Assembly (NCBI RefSeq): GCF_009830105.1
Contig: NZ_WURB01000001.1
Span: forward strand, 1-64,000
Source: Microvirga makkahensis
GTDB taxonomy: Bacteria > Pseudomonadota > Alphaproteobacteria > Rhizobiales > Beijerinckiaceae
DNA length: 64,000 bases
Reading direction: 5' to 3'
The first letter of the stretch is position 1, and the number at the start of each line of letters is the position of its first letter. Below the pieces are notes generated by a model. It did no database searches, was not told the origin of the DNA, and was given only the letters and a program-made list of their open reading frames with translations. Shown in pieces: positions 40,347-50,116 of the stretch. Both the position numbers and the translations under genes were made by a program.

Positions 40347-40865
40347 TCACGCCGCTTCGCCTGTCTTGGCATAGGCCCCGAATACGCGGGCGAGCTTTGC
40401 CGCCGGCGCAGTGCTGAGCTGAGCGATCTTCGTGGCCGGCGCCTGAATGAGGCCGACCAGCTTGCCGCGCAGTTCGTCGAGGGACGGCAGAGTGGCAAGC
40501 GCCTTCACTCCGTCCACGTTCAGGGCGGTCGTACCCATTGCTCCACCAAGGATCACGAGCTTGTCGTTAGTCTTGGCGAAATCAACAGCGACCTTGGGCG
40601 CCGCGACCGGATCGCTCGAGTAAGCGATCAGGGTCGGACCTTTCATGAGGTCCGAGATGGACGCGACGTCCGTGCCTTCGAGAGCGATTTTGGCGAGGCT
40701 GTTTTTTGCGACCTTCACGGTTGCGCCGACCTGCTTCATCTGCGTGCGCAGCTTCTGCATGTCAGCGACCGTGAGGCCAGCATAGTGGGCCACGACGACG
40801 ACGCTCGTGCTGGAAAACACGTCGCCGAGAGTCGAGACGAGCTCGCGCTTTGCTGCTCTATCCAC
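40347..40865 (-). CDS. rplJ: 50S ribosomal protein L10
   Basis: L10 of 172 residues anchors the L7/L12 stalk; in many bacteria the L10-L12 complex represses its own mRNA. It shows [40 protein letters not shown] and [20 protein letters not shown]. The C-terminal helix that binds L12 is Ala-rich. The start is a GTG at 40865 with GGAGAG seven bases upstream. An unusually long spacer separates it from rplA. Confidence 0.96.
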   Translation of the reverse strand: MDRAAKRELVSTLGDVFSSTSVVVVAHYAGLTVADMQKLRTQMKQVGATVKVAKNSLAKIALEGTDVASISDLMKGPTLIAYSSDPVAAPKVAVDFAKTNDKLVILGGAMGTTALNVDGVKALATLPSLDELRGKLVGLIQAPATKIAQLSTAPAAKLARVFGAYAKTGEAA

Positions 40866-42184
40866 TGGGCTCTCTCCGGTTGGCGGAATATGTCCGCCGG
40901 TTACACCTGCCGTTCAAGGCCCAGGCTTGCGCCCGAGGCACCAGAACGGCGCTCTCGCAAGCCCTGTCCCCCTATCGCGCCTGCCGGCGCAAAGGGCGAG
41001 ATGGTTCGAACCGATACTCGCTGCCTGCGTTGAACAGGCATGAAATTCGGCTTCCCCGTCTATGCAGGCCCTCTCGAATTAAGCCGGACGAACCGGCACC
41101 TGCAGTCTCGGACAGGACATAGCCGGAACGCGCCAAGGGTTACCCCTTGACCCGCCGGCTTGTCACCACTCCATATCTGGAGTGGATTCTCAGCCGAAAG
41201 CACGCGCGAAAACGCAGCTTCGGCTTATGTTGGAAACTCAACGCGTTCTAATAAGCCTTCCTGAGCCACTTGCCAAGAGGCATTTGCATGTCTTTTTCGC
41301 GTCCGCGGGAAGGCGCCTCCCTTCCCTGGGAGAGGGCTGGCCTCGGCTGAGAAGTGTCGCCCATCCGATATAGTGGAGGTTCCTGCCGACCCCTAGGAGG
41401 ATCGGGGCTGCGGCGAAGGAATGGAGGCCCGTGCGTTCAAGGCGAGCAGGAGGTGGCTGGAGAAGAGCGCAGCATCGGGCAGCATGATCTGCAACGCACC
41501 GCGCCTGGCGAACAGCCTGCCGTGGAGAGGGTGGAGCGAACATGCCGGTTACATGCAACCGGATAACGGGAGTGGAGTGGAGCGGTTCGCCGGGGCCCCA
41601 GCAGAGTTCCGGCGCTGTTTCGGGCACGCCGCCCATATCGAGCCATTTCCAGCAAAGCCGGCACGATCGTAACGGCTGTCCCGAGCAACATGGCGGCGTG
41701 CTGGGTGGCGCGAGAGATGGATTGCCTGCGACCAGACGGCCAGCGAGAGCGCCTACCATCACGAGGATCGAAGCAGTCTTGAAGAGGACTTAGGCAATGG
41801 CCCAGATCAGGACTTGCCGGCCTGTTTCCGCTGTAGAATTGCAGGCTTCATAGCACCAGAACCCGATCCGCCCGAATCGATCCCTTGGCCAGTTCTCCCA
41901 TCGTGCTGCGCCCCGCATTCCTGAGTTGCACCCCGTCGTGCCTCCCGCGCCGGGATAGGTGCCGCGCAGCCGTTGAGCCCCCGCACGGCAGAACTGCCGC
42001 TGCAAGGGATCATCGTCTGTCGCCGGGGTTCGCGCTCTATCCTGTCGTTTCAGGCCGCGGGGCTGCACCGCGCCAGAGGCTGCAGGATTTCCGGCCTGCA
42101 GGACCGCTTGACGGGATGGAAGTGGACGGCCCGTCGCGATCGGATGAACTCGCTAGTCCCCTCTGCAGGTCGCAGCCCGGCCAC
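40866..42184. other. Long spacer between rplJ and the rplA terminator
   Basis: About 1.3 kb without a convincing intact gene. The 40866-41200 part should hold the rplJ promoter and leader; it contains small hairpins (TGCCTG/CAGGCA at 41022-41040) and a perfect 8-bp dyad CCACTCCA-TATC-TGGAGTGG (41166-41185). Around 41310-41370 there is a CCCTTCCCTGGGAGAGGG-like stretch of the kind found in intergenic palindromic repeats of Rhizobiales. Between about 41437 and 41790 the minus strand reads as broken hydrophobic coding sequence. The remaining 41800-42184 shows nothing I can name. Confidence 0.6.
41437..41790 (-). pseudogene. Possible decayed membrane-protein fragment
   Basis: On the minus strand two adjacent frames give SILVMVGALAGRLVAG and then HAAMLLGTAVTIVPALLEMA followed by RYGRRARNSAG, which together look like two membrane segments interrupted by a frameshift. 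Downstream the sequence loses any protein character. No family is recognised and there is no ribosome site or intact start, so this is only a suspicion of a dead gene. Confidence 0.25.
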
Positions 42185-42220
42185 CAAAGAAAAAGCCCGG
42201 CGACAGGCGCCGGGCTTTCG
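42185..42220 (-). terminator. Intrinsic terminator after rplA
   Basis: Perfect 11-bp stem AAAGCCCGGCG (42192-42202) and CGCCGGGCTTT (42208-42218) with a five-base loop; on the minus strand the run TTTTTCTTT follows. It lies 25 bases after the rplA stop, so secE-nusG-rplKA and rplJL-rpoBC are likely separate transcripts. Confidence 0.9.
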
Positions 42221-42242
42221 CTCTGTTCAGGCAACCGCCTGA

Positions 42243-42941
42243 TTAGCCGTTGAGGACCGACGAAGGATCAACCTTAACGCCCGGACCCATCGTCGAAGAA
42301 ACGGCGATGCGCTGGATGTAGGTGCCCTTGGCGCCCGTGGGCTTGGCCTTGGAGACCGCATCGGCGAAAGCCTTGATGTTCTCCACGAGCTTGCCTTCCT
42401 CGAAGGAGGCCTTGCCGATGCCGGCATGGATGATGCCTGCCTTTTCGACGCGGAACTCGACGGCGCCGCCTTTGGCGGCCTCGACGGCGCTCTTGACGTC
42501 CATGGTCACCGTGCCGACGCGCGGGTTCGGCATCAGGCCGCGCGGGCCGAGCACCTTACCGAGACGGCCGACGAGGCCCATCATGTCAGGGGTGGCGATG
42601 CAACGGTCGAACTCGATCGTGCCGCCGTTGACGGTTTCGAAGAGATCCTCTGCGCCCACGATGTCGGCACCGGCGGCCTTGGCCTCCTCGGCCTTCGGCC
42701 CGCGGGCGAACACGGCCACGCGAACCGTACGGCCGGAGCCGTTCGGCAGGTTGCAGACGCCACGGACCATCTGGTCGGCGTGACGGGGATCAACGCCCAG
42801 GTTCATCGAGATCTCGATGGTCTCGTCGAACTTCGCCTTGGCGCGGTCCTTGATCAGCTTCACCGCATCCTGAAGCGGATACAGCTTGTTGGCATCGATG
42901 CCCTCGCGGGCGGCGCGGATGCGCTTACCTTCCTTAGCCAT
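42243..42941 (-). CDS. rplA: 50S ribosomal protein L1
   Basis: L1 of 232 residues forms the mobile stalk that helps release E-site tRNA and represses rplKA translation in E. coli. It shows [40 protein letters not shown], the hinge [20 protein letters not shown] and [20 protein letters not shown] near the end. It follows rplK by ten bases and is followed by a strong terminator. Confidence 0.97.
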   Translation of the reverse strand: MAKEGKRIRAAREGIDANKLYPLQDAVKLIKDRAKAKFDETIEISMNLGVDPRHADQMVRGVCNLPNGSGRTVRVAVFARGPKAEEAKAAGADIVGAEDLFETVNGGTIEFDRCIATPDMMGLVGRLGKVLGPRGLMPNPRVGTVTMDVKSAVEAAKGGAVEFRVEKAGIIHAGIGKASFEEGKLVENIKAFADAVSKAKPTGAKGTYIQRIAVSSTMGPGVKVDPSSVLNG

Positions 42942-42951
42942 CGTGCCCTCC

Positions 42952-43380
42952 TTACGCCACTTCCATGCCCATCGAGCGCGCGGAGCCCTCGATCATGGCC
43001 ATGGCGGATTCAACGGTGTCGCAGTTGAGATCGACCATCTTCTTCTCGGCGATCTCGCGGATCTGGTCGCGGGTAACGCGACCGACGTTGCTGCCCTTGC
43101 CGGGGGTCTGCGAACCCTTGTCGATCTTCGCGGCCTTCTTGAGGAAGTACGAGACCGGGGGCTGCTTCATCTCGAAGGTGAAGGAACGATCCTGGTAGGC
43201 GGTGATGATCACCGGGATCGGCGTGCCCTTCTCCATCTGCGCGGTCTTCGCGTTGAAGGCCTTGCAGAATTCCATGATGTTCAGACCGCGCTGACCCAGC
43301 GCAGGACCGATCGGCGGCGACGGGTTGGCCGCGCCGGCGGGCACTTGAAGCTTAACGTAGCCCGCAATTTTCTTTGCCAT
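42952..43380 (-). CDS. rplK: 50S ribosomal protein L11
   Basis: L11 of 142 residues belongs to the GTPase-associated centre and is needed for RelA activation. The N-terminal proline-rich region is [19 protein letters not shown], followed by [20 protein letters not shown], and the RNA-binding C-terminal domain contains [20 protein letters not shown]. It is separated from nusG by 168 bases with a hairpin. Confidence 0.97.
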   Translation of the reverse strand: MAKKIAGYVKLQVPAGAANPSPPIGPALGQRGLNIMEFCKAFNAKTAQMEKGTPIPVIITAYQDRSFTFEMKQPPVSYFLKKAAKIDKGSQTPGKGSNVGRVTRDQIREIAEKKMVDLNCDTVESAMAMIEGSARSMGMEVA

Positions 43381-43514
43381 AGGACTGCTCCCAATGGTCC
43401 ACCTGTCCGGAGCCTGACCGAACGAAGTGGAAGTTGCAGATCGCGGTACAGTCCCTTGTCCCCGGCTGGCGACCGGGCAGACCTCCCGCGGATGAAGGCT
43501 CTCGGAAAGAGCCG

Positions 43515-43541
43515 GAAGGCGGCGCTTTCAGGGCCGCCTTC
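43515..43541 (-). other. Intercistronic hairpin between nusG and rplK
   Basis: Perfect 9-bp stem GAAGGCGGC (43515-43523) and GCCGCCTTC (43533-43541) with a nine-base loop, just after the nusG stop. On the minus strand only CGG follows, without Us. It resembles the rpoA-rplQ hairpin and could act as a processing or stability element. Confidence 0.45.
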
Positions 43542-43548
43542 AAACGGA

Positions 43549-44082
43549 TCAGATCTTCTCGACCTGGCCGTATTCGAGCTCGACCGGCGTCGCGCGGCCG
43601 AAGATGGACACCGCCACCTTGAGGCGGGCCCGGGAGTGATCGACTTCCTCGACCACGCCGTTGAAGGATGCGAACGGGCCGTCGGAAACGCGCACCTGCT
43701 CGCCGACCTCGAAGCTCACGGATGGCTTGGGGTGATCCACACCCTCGGCCACCTGCCCCTTGATGCGCTCGGCCTCACGATCCGGAATCGGAACCGGCTT
43801 GGCCTTGTCGGCGCCCAGGAAGCCCGTCACCTTCGGCGTATTCTTAATGAGGTGGTAGACTTCGTCGGTGAGGTCGCACTTCACCAGGACGTAGCCCGGG
43901 AAGAACTTGCGCTCAGTGTCGACCTTACGGCCGCGGCGAACCTCGACCACCTTCTCTGTCGGCACCATGACCTCTTCGAACTTGTCTTCGAGGCCGCGTT
44001 GCGCCGCCTGGTCCTTGATCGACTGGGCCACCTTGTTTTCGAAATTCGAGTAGGCGTGGACGATATACCAACGCTTCGTCAT
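43549..44082 (-). CDS. nusG: Transcription elongation/termination factor NusG
   Basis: NusG of 177 residues couples RNA polymerase to Rho or to the ribosome through S10. The N-terminal NGN domain starts [20 protein letters not shown] and includes [20 protein letters not shown]. The C-terminal KOW domain contains [20 protein letters not shown] and [20 protein letters not shown], ending [12 protein letters not shown]. The ATG at 44082 is favoured by GGGGTGG a few bases upstream. It lies 12 bases after secE. Confidence 0.97.
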   Translation of the reverse strand: MTKRWYIVHAYSNFENKVAQSIKDQAAQRGLEDKFEEVMVPTEKVVEVRRGRKVDTERKFFPGYVLVKCDLTDEVYHLIKNTPKVTGFLGADKAKPVPIPDREAERIKGQVAEGVDHPKPSVSFEVGEQVRVSDGPFASFNGVVEEVDHSRARLKVAVSIFGRATPVELEYGQVEKI

Positions 44083-44094
44083 GCCATCCACCCC

Positions 44095-44295
44095 TTAACC
44101 GCCAAGCCCGAGGATCACCGAGCGGACGCCCCAGCCGATCGCCTGATCGACGATAAGAAAGAATACGCTCGCCAGCACGACCATCACGAACACCATCGCG
44201 GTCGTGATCATGGTTTCCTTGCGCGTCGGCCAGGTCACCTTGGCGGCTTCCGAGCGGACCTGCTGTATGAAATCGAACGGGTTCGTCTTCGCCAT
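44095..44295 (-). CDS. secE: Preprotein translocase subunit SecE
   Basis: SecE of 66 residues is the short, single-membrane-segment form that clamps SecY. It begins MAKTNPFDFIQQVRSEAAKV, with the amphipathic TWPTRKETM signature just before the membrane segment VFVMVVLASVFFLIVDQAI. The start at 44295 matches homologues; an upstream in-frame ATG adds unrelated residues. It lies between tRNA-Trp and nusG, the common bacterial order. Confidence 0.95.
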   Translation of the reverse strand: MAKTNPFDFIQQVRSEAAKVTWPTRKETMITTAMVFVMVVLASVFFLIVDQAIGWGVRSVILGLGG

Positions 44296-44454
44296 TTCGC
44301 TTGCGTCCACAGGCTTATGAGAGGCTGCGAACGTCCCTAAGGGCACGCTCAAGCCCAAATTGAAGGGGCGCGAAGCTGCCCAGAGCCTCGCGCCGCCTGT
44401 TCAAACCATCTTGCGGACGCCTCATATTCGAAAACGTCCGCTTTGTCGACCCGC

Positions 44455-44531
44455 TGGCAGGAGTGGAGGGACTCGAACCCCCAACCCCCGGTTTTGGAGA
44501 CCGGTGCTCTAGCCGATTGAGCTACACTCCT
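44455..44531 (-). tRNA. tRNA-Trp (anticodon CCA)
   Basis: The minus strand folds as a tRNA with acceptor AGGAGTG/CACTCCT, D-arm GTAGCTCAATCGGCTAGAGC, anticodon loop with CCA, T-arm GGTTCGAGTCC and an encoded 3' CCA. It stands between tuf copy 2 and secE, its usual place. Confidence 0.95.
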
Positions 44532-44572
44532 GCGAGCGGGTCGACAGGTGGCGGTCCGACCGCCACCCGACT

Positions 44573-45768
<1,196 letters not shown>

Positions 45769-45812
45769 TGATCTCTACCTTACATAGGCCAGGAACAAAA
45801 AACCCAGGGCGT

Positions 45813-45841
45813 CCGATATTGCGGTTGCGCCAAATGCGCAA
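45813..45841 (-). promoter_or_regulatory. Candidate promoter of tuf copy 2
   Basis: Minus-strand TTGCGC (45841-45836), a 17-base spacer and TATCGG (45818-45813), 45 bases ahead of the tuf start. The -35 is part of an inverted repeat TTGCGC-ATTTG-GCGCAA. The match is moderate; tuf could also be read from the tRNA genes upstream. Confidence 0.35.
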
Positions 45842-46002
45842 GTGCCAATTTCAGTCTTGCAGGACGTAATTACGGGACAAGCCATCTCAAAGCCCCTCTT
45901 CCGGAAGCCCAGAAAATCGCCCGACCCGAATTCAGGCCCTCACCCTAAGCTTGAAACCTGAAGCGATCACGCACTTTCGAACGACGGAACTTGCGGAAGG
46001 CT

Positions 46003-46076
46003 TGGAGCGGGTGAGGGGAATCGAACCCCCGTATTCAGCTTGGAAGGCTGCTGCTCTACCATTGAGCTACACCCGC
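46003..46076 (-). tRNA. tRNA-Gly (anticodon TCC)
   Basis: Acceptor GCGGGTG/CACCCGC, D-arm GTAGCTCAATGGTAGAGC, anticodon loop CTTCCAA, T-arm GGTTCGATTCC and an encoded 3' CCA. It lies 17 bases downstream of tRNA-Tyr and upstream of tuf copy 2, as in the E. coli tyrU-glyT-thrT-tufB arrangement. Confidence 0.95.
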
Positions 46077-46093
46077 ATGCCCTGCCAGTTGGA

Positions 46094-46178
46094 TGGTGGG
46101 GGAAGTAGGACTCGAACCTACGAAGGCATAGCCAGCGGATTTACAGTCCGCCCCCTTTGCCGCTCGGGACATTCCCCC
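46094..46178 (-). tRNA. tRNA-Tyr (anticodon GTA)
   Basis: Class II tRNA of 85 bases: acceptor GGGGGAA/TTCCCCC, anticodon loop CTGTAAA, long variable arm (about 46123-46133), T-arm GGTTCGAGTCC and an encoded 3' CCA. Confidence 0.95.
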
Positions 46179-46366
46179 TTGCCAACCCTGACGCAGCGCG
46201 TCGAGGTCTTCACCCGAAGCGCCTCACACTGGTGCAGCCGCTCGGTGGCGCTCTTATGGTGACCCGCTTGCCCTGTGTCAACAGCAAAGAGCAATGTTTG
46301 TGAGAGATCGTGAATACGCCCGCTCTGTGTTATGGGCGTGCCTTCACCATACGAGAGCCAAATGCC

Positions 46367-47218
46367 ATGAGCGAGCGCCCCTTCCCTTCACGCAAGCCCC
46401 GCTTCCAGCGCCCGCAGGGCAAGAAGCAGGCCCGCCGCGAGTCTCAAGCCTGGCGGCCTCCGCACGAGATCGACACGACGATCCTCTATGGCTGGCATCC
46501 GGTCGTAGAAGCCCTTCGCAACCGCAAACGGACGATTCGCCGCCTCCTGACCACGGAGAACTCGTTGCGCCGCCTCCAGGAGGAACTGGGCACCCCCCTG
46601 CCTCTGGAGCCGGAGATGGTGCGCCCGGACGACATCAACCGCCTCCTGGAACCGGATGCCGTCCACCAGGGCCTCTACGCGGAGGCCGACCCCCTGCCCT
46701 CCCCCTCAGTGGAGACCTTGAGCGGCAGGCGCCTGGTTCTCGCGCTCGATCAGATCACCGATCCGCACAATGTGGGTGCCATCGTGCGCACGGCCGCGGC
46801 CTTCGACGTGGAGGCCATCATCACCACCGCCCGCCACAGCCCGGCCGCTACGGGCGTGCTGGCCAAGTCCGCGTCCGGCGGCCTGGAGCACGTTCCCTTC
46901 ATGATCGTGAAGAACCTCGGCGACACGCTGACCGCCCTCGGCGAGCGCGGCTTCCAGCGAATCGGCCTTGATTCGGAGGGCGAGGCCAATATCGACGAGC
47001 TGCCCCTGAGACTCCCTCTCGTTCTGGTCCTCGGTTCCGAAGGCAAAGGATTGCGGCAGAGAACCCGCGAATGCTGCGATGTGATCGGCAGGCTCGACAT
47101 GCCCGGAGAGATCAAGAGCCTCAATGTCTCCAATGCCGCGGCGATCTCGCTTTTCGCTGTGACAAAGGCGGTTGCACAGTCCGGCACCTCACGCGACAGC
47201 GCTCCGCCAAGCACCTGA
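46367..47218 (+). CDS. rlmB: 23S rRNA (guanosine-2'-O-)-methyltransferase RlmB-type
   Basis: A 283-residue SpoU-class (SPOUT knot) methyltransferase; RlmB methylates G2251 in the 23S P-loop. The N-terminal substrate domain begins ILYGWHPVVEALRNRKRTIR after a basic 30-residue leader. The three SpoU motifs are ALDQITDPHNVGAIVRTAAA, LVLVLGSEGKGLRQRTRE and IKSLNVSNAAAISLFAVTKA. The ATG at 46367 was chosen because an earlier ATG stops after two codons. It diverges from the tRNA-Tyr gene. A related tRNA-modifying role (TrmH) is possible but the architecture favours RlmB. Confidence 0.88.
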   Translation: MSERPFPSRKPRFQRPQGKKQARRESQAWRPPHEIDTTILYGWHPVVEALRNRKRTIRRLLTTENSLRRLQEELGTPLPLEPEMVRPDDINRLLEPDAVHQGLYAEADPLPSPSVETLSGRRLVLALDQITDPHNVGAIVRTAAAFDVEAIITTARHSPAATGVLAKSASGGLEHVPFMIVKNLGDTLTALGERGFQRIGLDSEGEANIDELPLRLPLVLVLGSEGKGLRQRTRECCDVIGRLDMPGEIKSLNVSNAAAISLFAVTKAVAQSGTSRDSAPPST

Positions 47219-47433
47219 TAGAAAAGGAATTTTCCCTCTTTTCCAAGCCTCTTAGACGGAAGTCGAAAATACGAATTGGCAATTGTGGAGCCTAAAGGCG
47301 GCGCTAGCCTCACCTTCCATAGGATGCCTGGCCACACGTATGGCCAAGGCGCCTCAGCTCAGGCGAACGACGCACCGCTTGAAGCGACAGATCCGGACCA
47401 CCGGACTGACCCAGAATGGAAGGGAACGCTATT

Positions 47434-49143
47434 ATGGCAACAGCAGCCACCACAACGCGTACGGCCGCCGCACCGCGGCCGATGACGCGTGAAGAGAAGA
47501 AGGTGATTCTCGCCTCTTCGCTCGGCACCGTCTTCGAATGGTACGACTTCTACCTCTATGGATCTCTCGCCACGATCATCGGCGCGCAGTTCTTCTCCGC
47601 GTTCGACGTGACGACCCGCAACGTCTTCGCACTCCTCGCCTTCGCGGCGGGCTTCCTGGTCCGTCCGTTCGGCGCGATTTTCTTCGGCCGAATTGGCGAC
47701 CTCGTCGGACGCAAATACACCTTCCTGGTCACCATTCTGATCATGGGCTTTTCGACCTTCATGGTCGGCCTGCTGCCCAGCTATAACCAGATCGGCTGGA
47801 TCGCTCCCGTCGTCCTGATCGCGCTGCGCATGCTGCAGGGCCTGGCACTGGGCGGCGAGTACGGCGGCGCTGCCGTATACGTGGCGGAGCACGCCCCCGT
47901 CGGGCGTCGCGGCTTCTACACCAGCTTCATCCAGACCACGGCCACCGTCGGCCTCCTGCTCTCCCTTGCCGTCATCCTCGTGCTCCGCACGTGGATGGGC
48001 GAGCAGGGCTTCCAAACCGGTGCGGACTGGCCGATCGCCGGCTGGCGCATTCCGTTCCTGCTCTCCGTAGTGCTTCTTGCCATCTCGGTCTGGATTCGAC
48101 TCCAGATGCAGGAATCGCCCGCCTTCAAGAAGATGAAGGAAGAAGGCACCCAGTCGAAAGCTCCGCTGAAGGAGGCTTTCGGCCAGTGGCGCAACATGAA
48201 GATGGTGCTGATCGCCCTCGTTGGCCTCGCCATCGGCCAGGCTGTGGTGTGGTACACGGGCCAGTTCTACGCCCTGTTCTTCCTCCAGAGCATTCTGAAA
48301 GTCGACCTGCTCACCTCGAACGTGATCATCGCCTGGTCGCTGATTCTCGGCACCGGCGGATTCGTCGTGTTCGGCGCCCTGTCGGACAAGATCGGCCGCA
48401 AGCCCATCATTCTCGGCGGCTGCCTGATCGCGGCGATCACGTATTTCCCCCTCTTCGGCGCCCTCACCAACGTCGTCAGCCCGAACCTGACCCAGGCTCT
48501 CGAAACGGCGAAGGTCCAGGTCGTGGCCGATCCTGCCACCTGCGGCTCCGTGTTCGATCCTGTTGGCATCCGCACATTCACCGCTCCGTGCGACGTCGCT
48601 CGCGTGGCCCTGGCCCGCGCCGCGATCAAGTACGAACTGGTCTCGGGCCCGGCCGGATCTCCCACCAAGGTCACGTTCAACGGCAAGGAGACTCCGATCG
48701 ATCCGGCCGTTCCGGCCAGCATCACGGCGTTCTCCAACGCCGCGGTGGAGGTGGGCTATCCCAAGGCCGGCGACCCGAGCATCCTGAAGGTCGACGGCTT
48801 CTTCTCGGCTCTCGGCAACGCCCAGGCCCTCAAAGCCATCGGCATCGTCACGCTCTTCGTGATCTACGTCACGATGGTGTACGGCCCGATCGCGGCGGCC
48901 CTGGTCGAATTCTTCCCGACCCGCATCCGCTACACCGCGATGTCGCTGCCCTACCACATCGCCAACGGTTGGTTCGGCGGCCTGCTGCCTCCCACGGCCT
49001 TCGCGATGGTGGCCGCCACCGGCGACATCTACTACGGCCTGTGGTACCCGATCGTGATCGCTCTCGTGACTTTTGTGGTCGGCCTCCTGTTCGTGCCGGA
49101 GACGAAGGATCGCGACATCATGACCTACGAGGGTGCACGCTAA
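47434..49143 (+). CDS. MHS-family (metabolite:H+ symporter) MFS transporter
   Basis: A 569-residue major-facilitator transporter with 12 predicted helices. It resembles the ProP/KgtP/ShiA group: ASSLGTVFEWYDFYLYG (helix 1), FGRIGDLVGRKYTFLVTILI (loop 2-3), GLALGGEYGGAAVYVAEHAP (helix 4-5) and SDKIGRKP (loop 8-9). A loop of about 120 residues (347-465) is inserted between helices 9 and 10, on the periplasmic side, with two cysteines (370, 386) that could pair. Many Rhizobiales MHS proteins have this loop. The ATG at 47434 follows AAGGGA; an ATG at 47416 lacks a ribosome site. The substrate is unknown, probably a mono- or dicarboxylate or osmolyte. Confidence 0.85.
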   Translation: MATAATTTRTAAAPRPMTREEKKVILASSLGTVFEWYDFYLYGSLATIIGAQFFSAFDVTTRNVFALLAFAAGFLVRPFGAIFFGRIGDLVGRKYTFLVTILIMGFSTFMVGLLPSYNQIGWIAPVVLIALRMLQGLALGGEYGGAAVYVAEHAPVGRRGFYTSFIQTTATVGLLLSLAVILVLRTWMGEQGFQTGADWPIAGWRIPFLLSVVLLAISVWIRLQMQESPAFKKMKEEGTQSKAPLKEAFGQWRNMKMVLIALVGLAIGQAVVWYTGQFYALFFLQSILKVDLLTSNVIIAWSLILGTGGFVVFGALSDKIGRKPIILGGCLIAAITYFPLFGALTNVVSPNLTQALETAKVQVVADPATCGSVFDPVGIRTFTAPCDVARVALARAAIKYELVSGPAGSPTKVTFNGKETPIDPAVPASITAFSNAAVEVGYPKAGDPSILKVDGFFSALGNAQALKAIGIVTLFVIYVTMVYGPIAAALVEFFPTRIRYTAMSLPYHIANGWFGGLLPPTAFAMVAATGDIYYGLWYPIVIALVTFVVGLLFVPETKDRDIMTYEGAR

Positions 49144-49172
49144 GCGCCCCTGTTCCCGTCGGACGAAAACGG

Positions 49173-49198
49173 AAAGCCCCGCCTCAGGCGGGGCTTTT
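49173..49198 (+). terminator. Intrinsic terminator after the MHS transporter
   Basis: Perfect 9-bp stem AGCCCCGCC (49175-49183) and GGCGGGGCT (49187-49195) with a three-base loop and TTTT after it, 30 bases past the stop. Flanking A residues could also terminate the convergent exported-protein gene. Confidence 0.85.
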
Positions 49199-49224
49199 CA
49201 TTTCTGCGACAGGCGGTGTCGGGA

Positions 49225-49539
49225 TCAGTAACAGGTCGTGACCCGCCGCACGATCCAGCCTTCGCCCTCCACGAAAAGCCGCTTGCGAGATCGGTCACAG
49301 GTGGAAGTATCGACCGCATCCGTCTTGATGGAGCCGGTCTCCTCCACATCCTGCGCGGCCACGGCCGTGCCTTTGTCCTTCAAGGCCTCGGCGGCAGAAG
49401 CCTCGCGCGACAGACGGGCAGCTTCCGCCGGCAGCGGCGCAAACGCGATTCCGGCTGCGACTGCGAGAAAGGCAACGAACGCAACATTGCTCCCACAAAG
49501 ATAATTTCTTCTTGTGCTGGAACCCTTTAGGGTTGTCAT
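49225..49539 (-). CDS. Small exported protein of unknown function
   Basis: A 104-residue precursor. Residues about 19-41 (NVAFVAFLAVAAGIAFAPLP then AEA-A) form a signal peptide with a likely cut after AEA. The mature part is about 63 residues, with SREASAAEALKDKGTAVAAQ and a C-terminal GWIVRRVTTCY carrying one of two cysteines (about 81 and 103) that could form a disulphide. The ATG at 49539 has AAGGAG eight bases upstream. No family is recognised. Confidence 0.65.
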   Translation of the reverse strand: MTTLKGSSTRRNYLCGSNVAFVAFLAVAAGIAFAPLPAEAARLSREASAAEALKDKGTAVAAQDVEETGSIKTDAVDTSTCDRSRKRLFVEGEGWIVRRVTTCY

Positions 49540-49678
49540 GGCACCATCTCCTTAACCATCCTTTCCTCGACAATTCCACAATCGGAGGATGGTTTCGGTG
49601 CGCGGGAGCACTTAATTTTTACCTGTCAAGGGAACTTGCGTCCTAGCTGTGGTGCTGCTACCTCAGCATCACACGATA

Positions 49679-49753
49679 GCCGGTGTAGCACAGCGGTAGT
49701 GCAGCGGTTTTGTAAACCGAAGGTCGGGAGTTCGATCCTCTCCACCGGCACCA
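49679..49753 (+). tRNA. tRNA-Thr (anticodon TGT)
   Basis: Acceptor GCCGGTG/CACCGGC, D-arm GTAGCACAGCGGTAGTGC, anticodon loop TTTGTAA, T-arm AGTTCGATCCT and an encoded 3' CCA. No integrase or repeated 3' end is seen beside it. Confidence 0.95.
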
Positions 49754-49802
49754 CTCACATTTCCTTGATCGACCGGACGCAGGTTCAAGCCCCCTCGAAC
49801 CT

Positions 49803-49976
49803 TCAGCGGACCCGTTCCTTGCCCCAGTTCTCATGCGCGGCCTGTTCGGACGCCTCGCGCTCCACCCGGTTCAGCCTGTTGCGGCGATTGGCGAAGACGA
49901 GCATGAAAACTCCCATCAGCAGCGGCCCGCCAACGATCACGAGAGCCCAGACCCATCCGTCTGCGATGTCGAACAT
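49803..49976 (-). CDS. Small single-pass membrane protein
   Basis: A 57-residue protein. Residues 5-29 (DGWVWALVIVGGPLLMGVFM and LVFAN) are one membrane segment, followed by a basic then acidic helix, RRNRLNRVEREASEQAAHEN. The ATG at 49976 was preferred because GAGGAG lies six bases upstream; an ATG at 50015 overlaps that site. Similar short proteins are common in Methylobacteriaceae but unnamed. A near-consensus EcfG promoter is located about 50 bases upstream. Confidence 0.6.
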   Translation of the reverse strand: MFDIADGWVWALVIVGGPLLMGVFMLVFANRRNRLNRVEREASEQAAHENWGKERVR

Positions 49977-50028
49977 TTCAATCTCCTCGGTAAGGGACGC
50001 GACGCGGCCCTTCATATGTCGAAGGGCT

Positions 50029-50053
50029 AACCGGGAGCGAAAGTCGTTGTTCC
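50029..50053 (-). promoter_or_regulatory. Possible EcfG-type promoter
   Basis: Minus-strand GGAAC (50053-50049), 16 bases, then GGTT (50032-50029), one base away from the CGTT consensus. It precedes the small membrane protein gene at 49976. Confidence 0.35.
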
Positions 50054-50116
50054 GCCCGCCTCGCTGTCATAGGAGAGTGCCCGCCGCGCAAGCGATGGTG
50101 GTCGTGAGGGACGCCG

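Noticed and set aside
41182-42253. Several overlapping frames of 60-174 codons in the rplA-rplJ spacer
   Set aside because: None has a ribosome site, a family or a protein-like composition over its length; only a short hydrophobic piece was kept as a doubtful remnant.
47359-48957. A 532-codon leftward frame opposite the MHS transporter
   Set aside because: Mirror of a membrane protein gene with low-complexity charged sequence, no family signs.
49679-49753. tRNA-Thr as an attachment site for an integrated element
   Set aside because: No integrase, no repeated tRNA 3' end and only ordinary genes around it.
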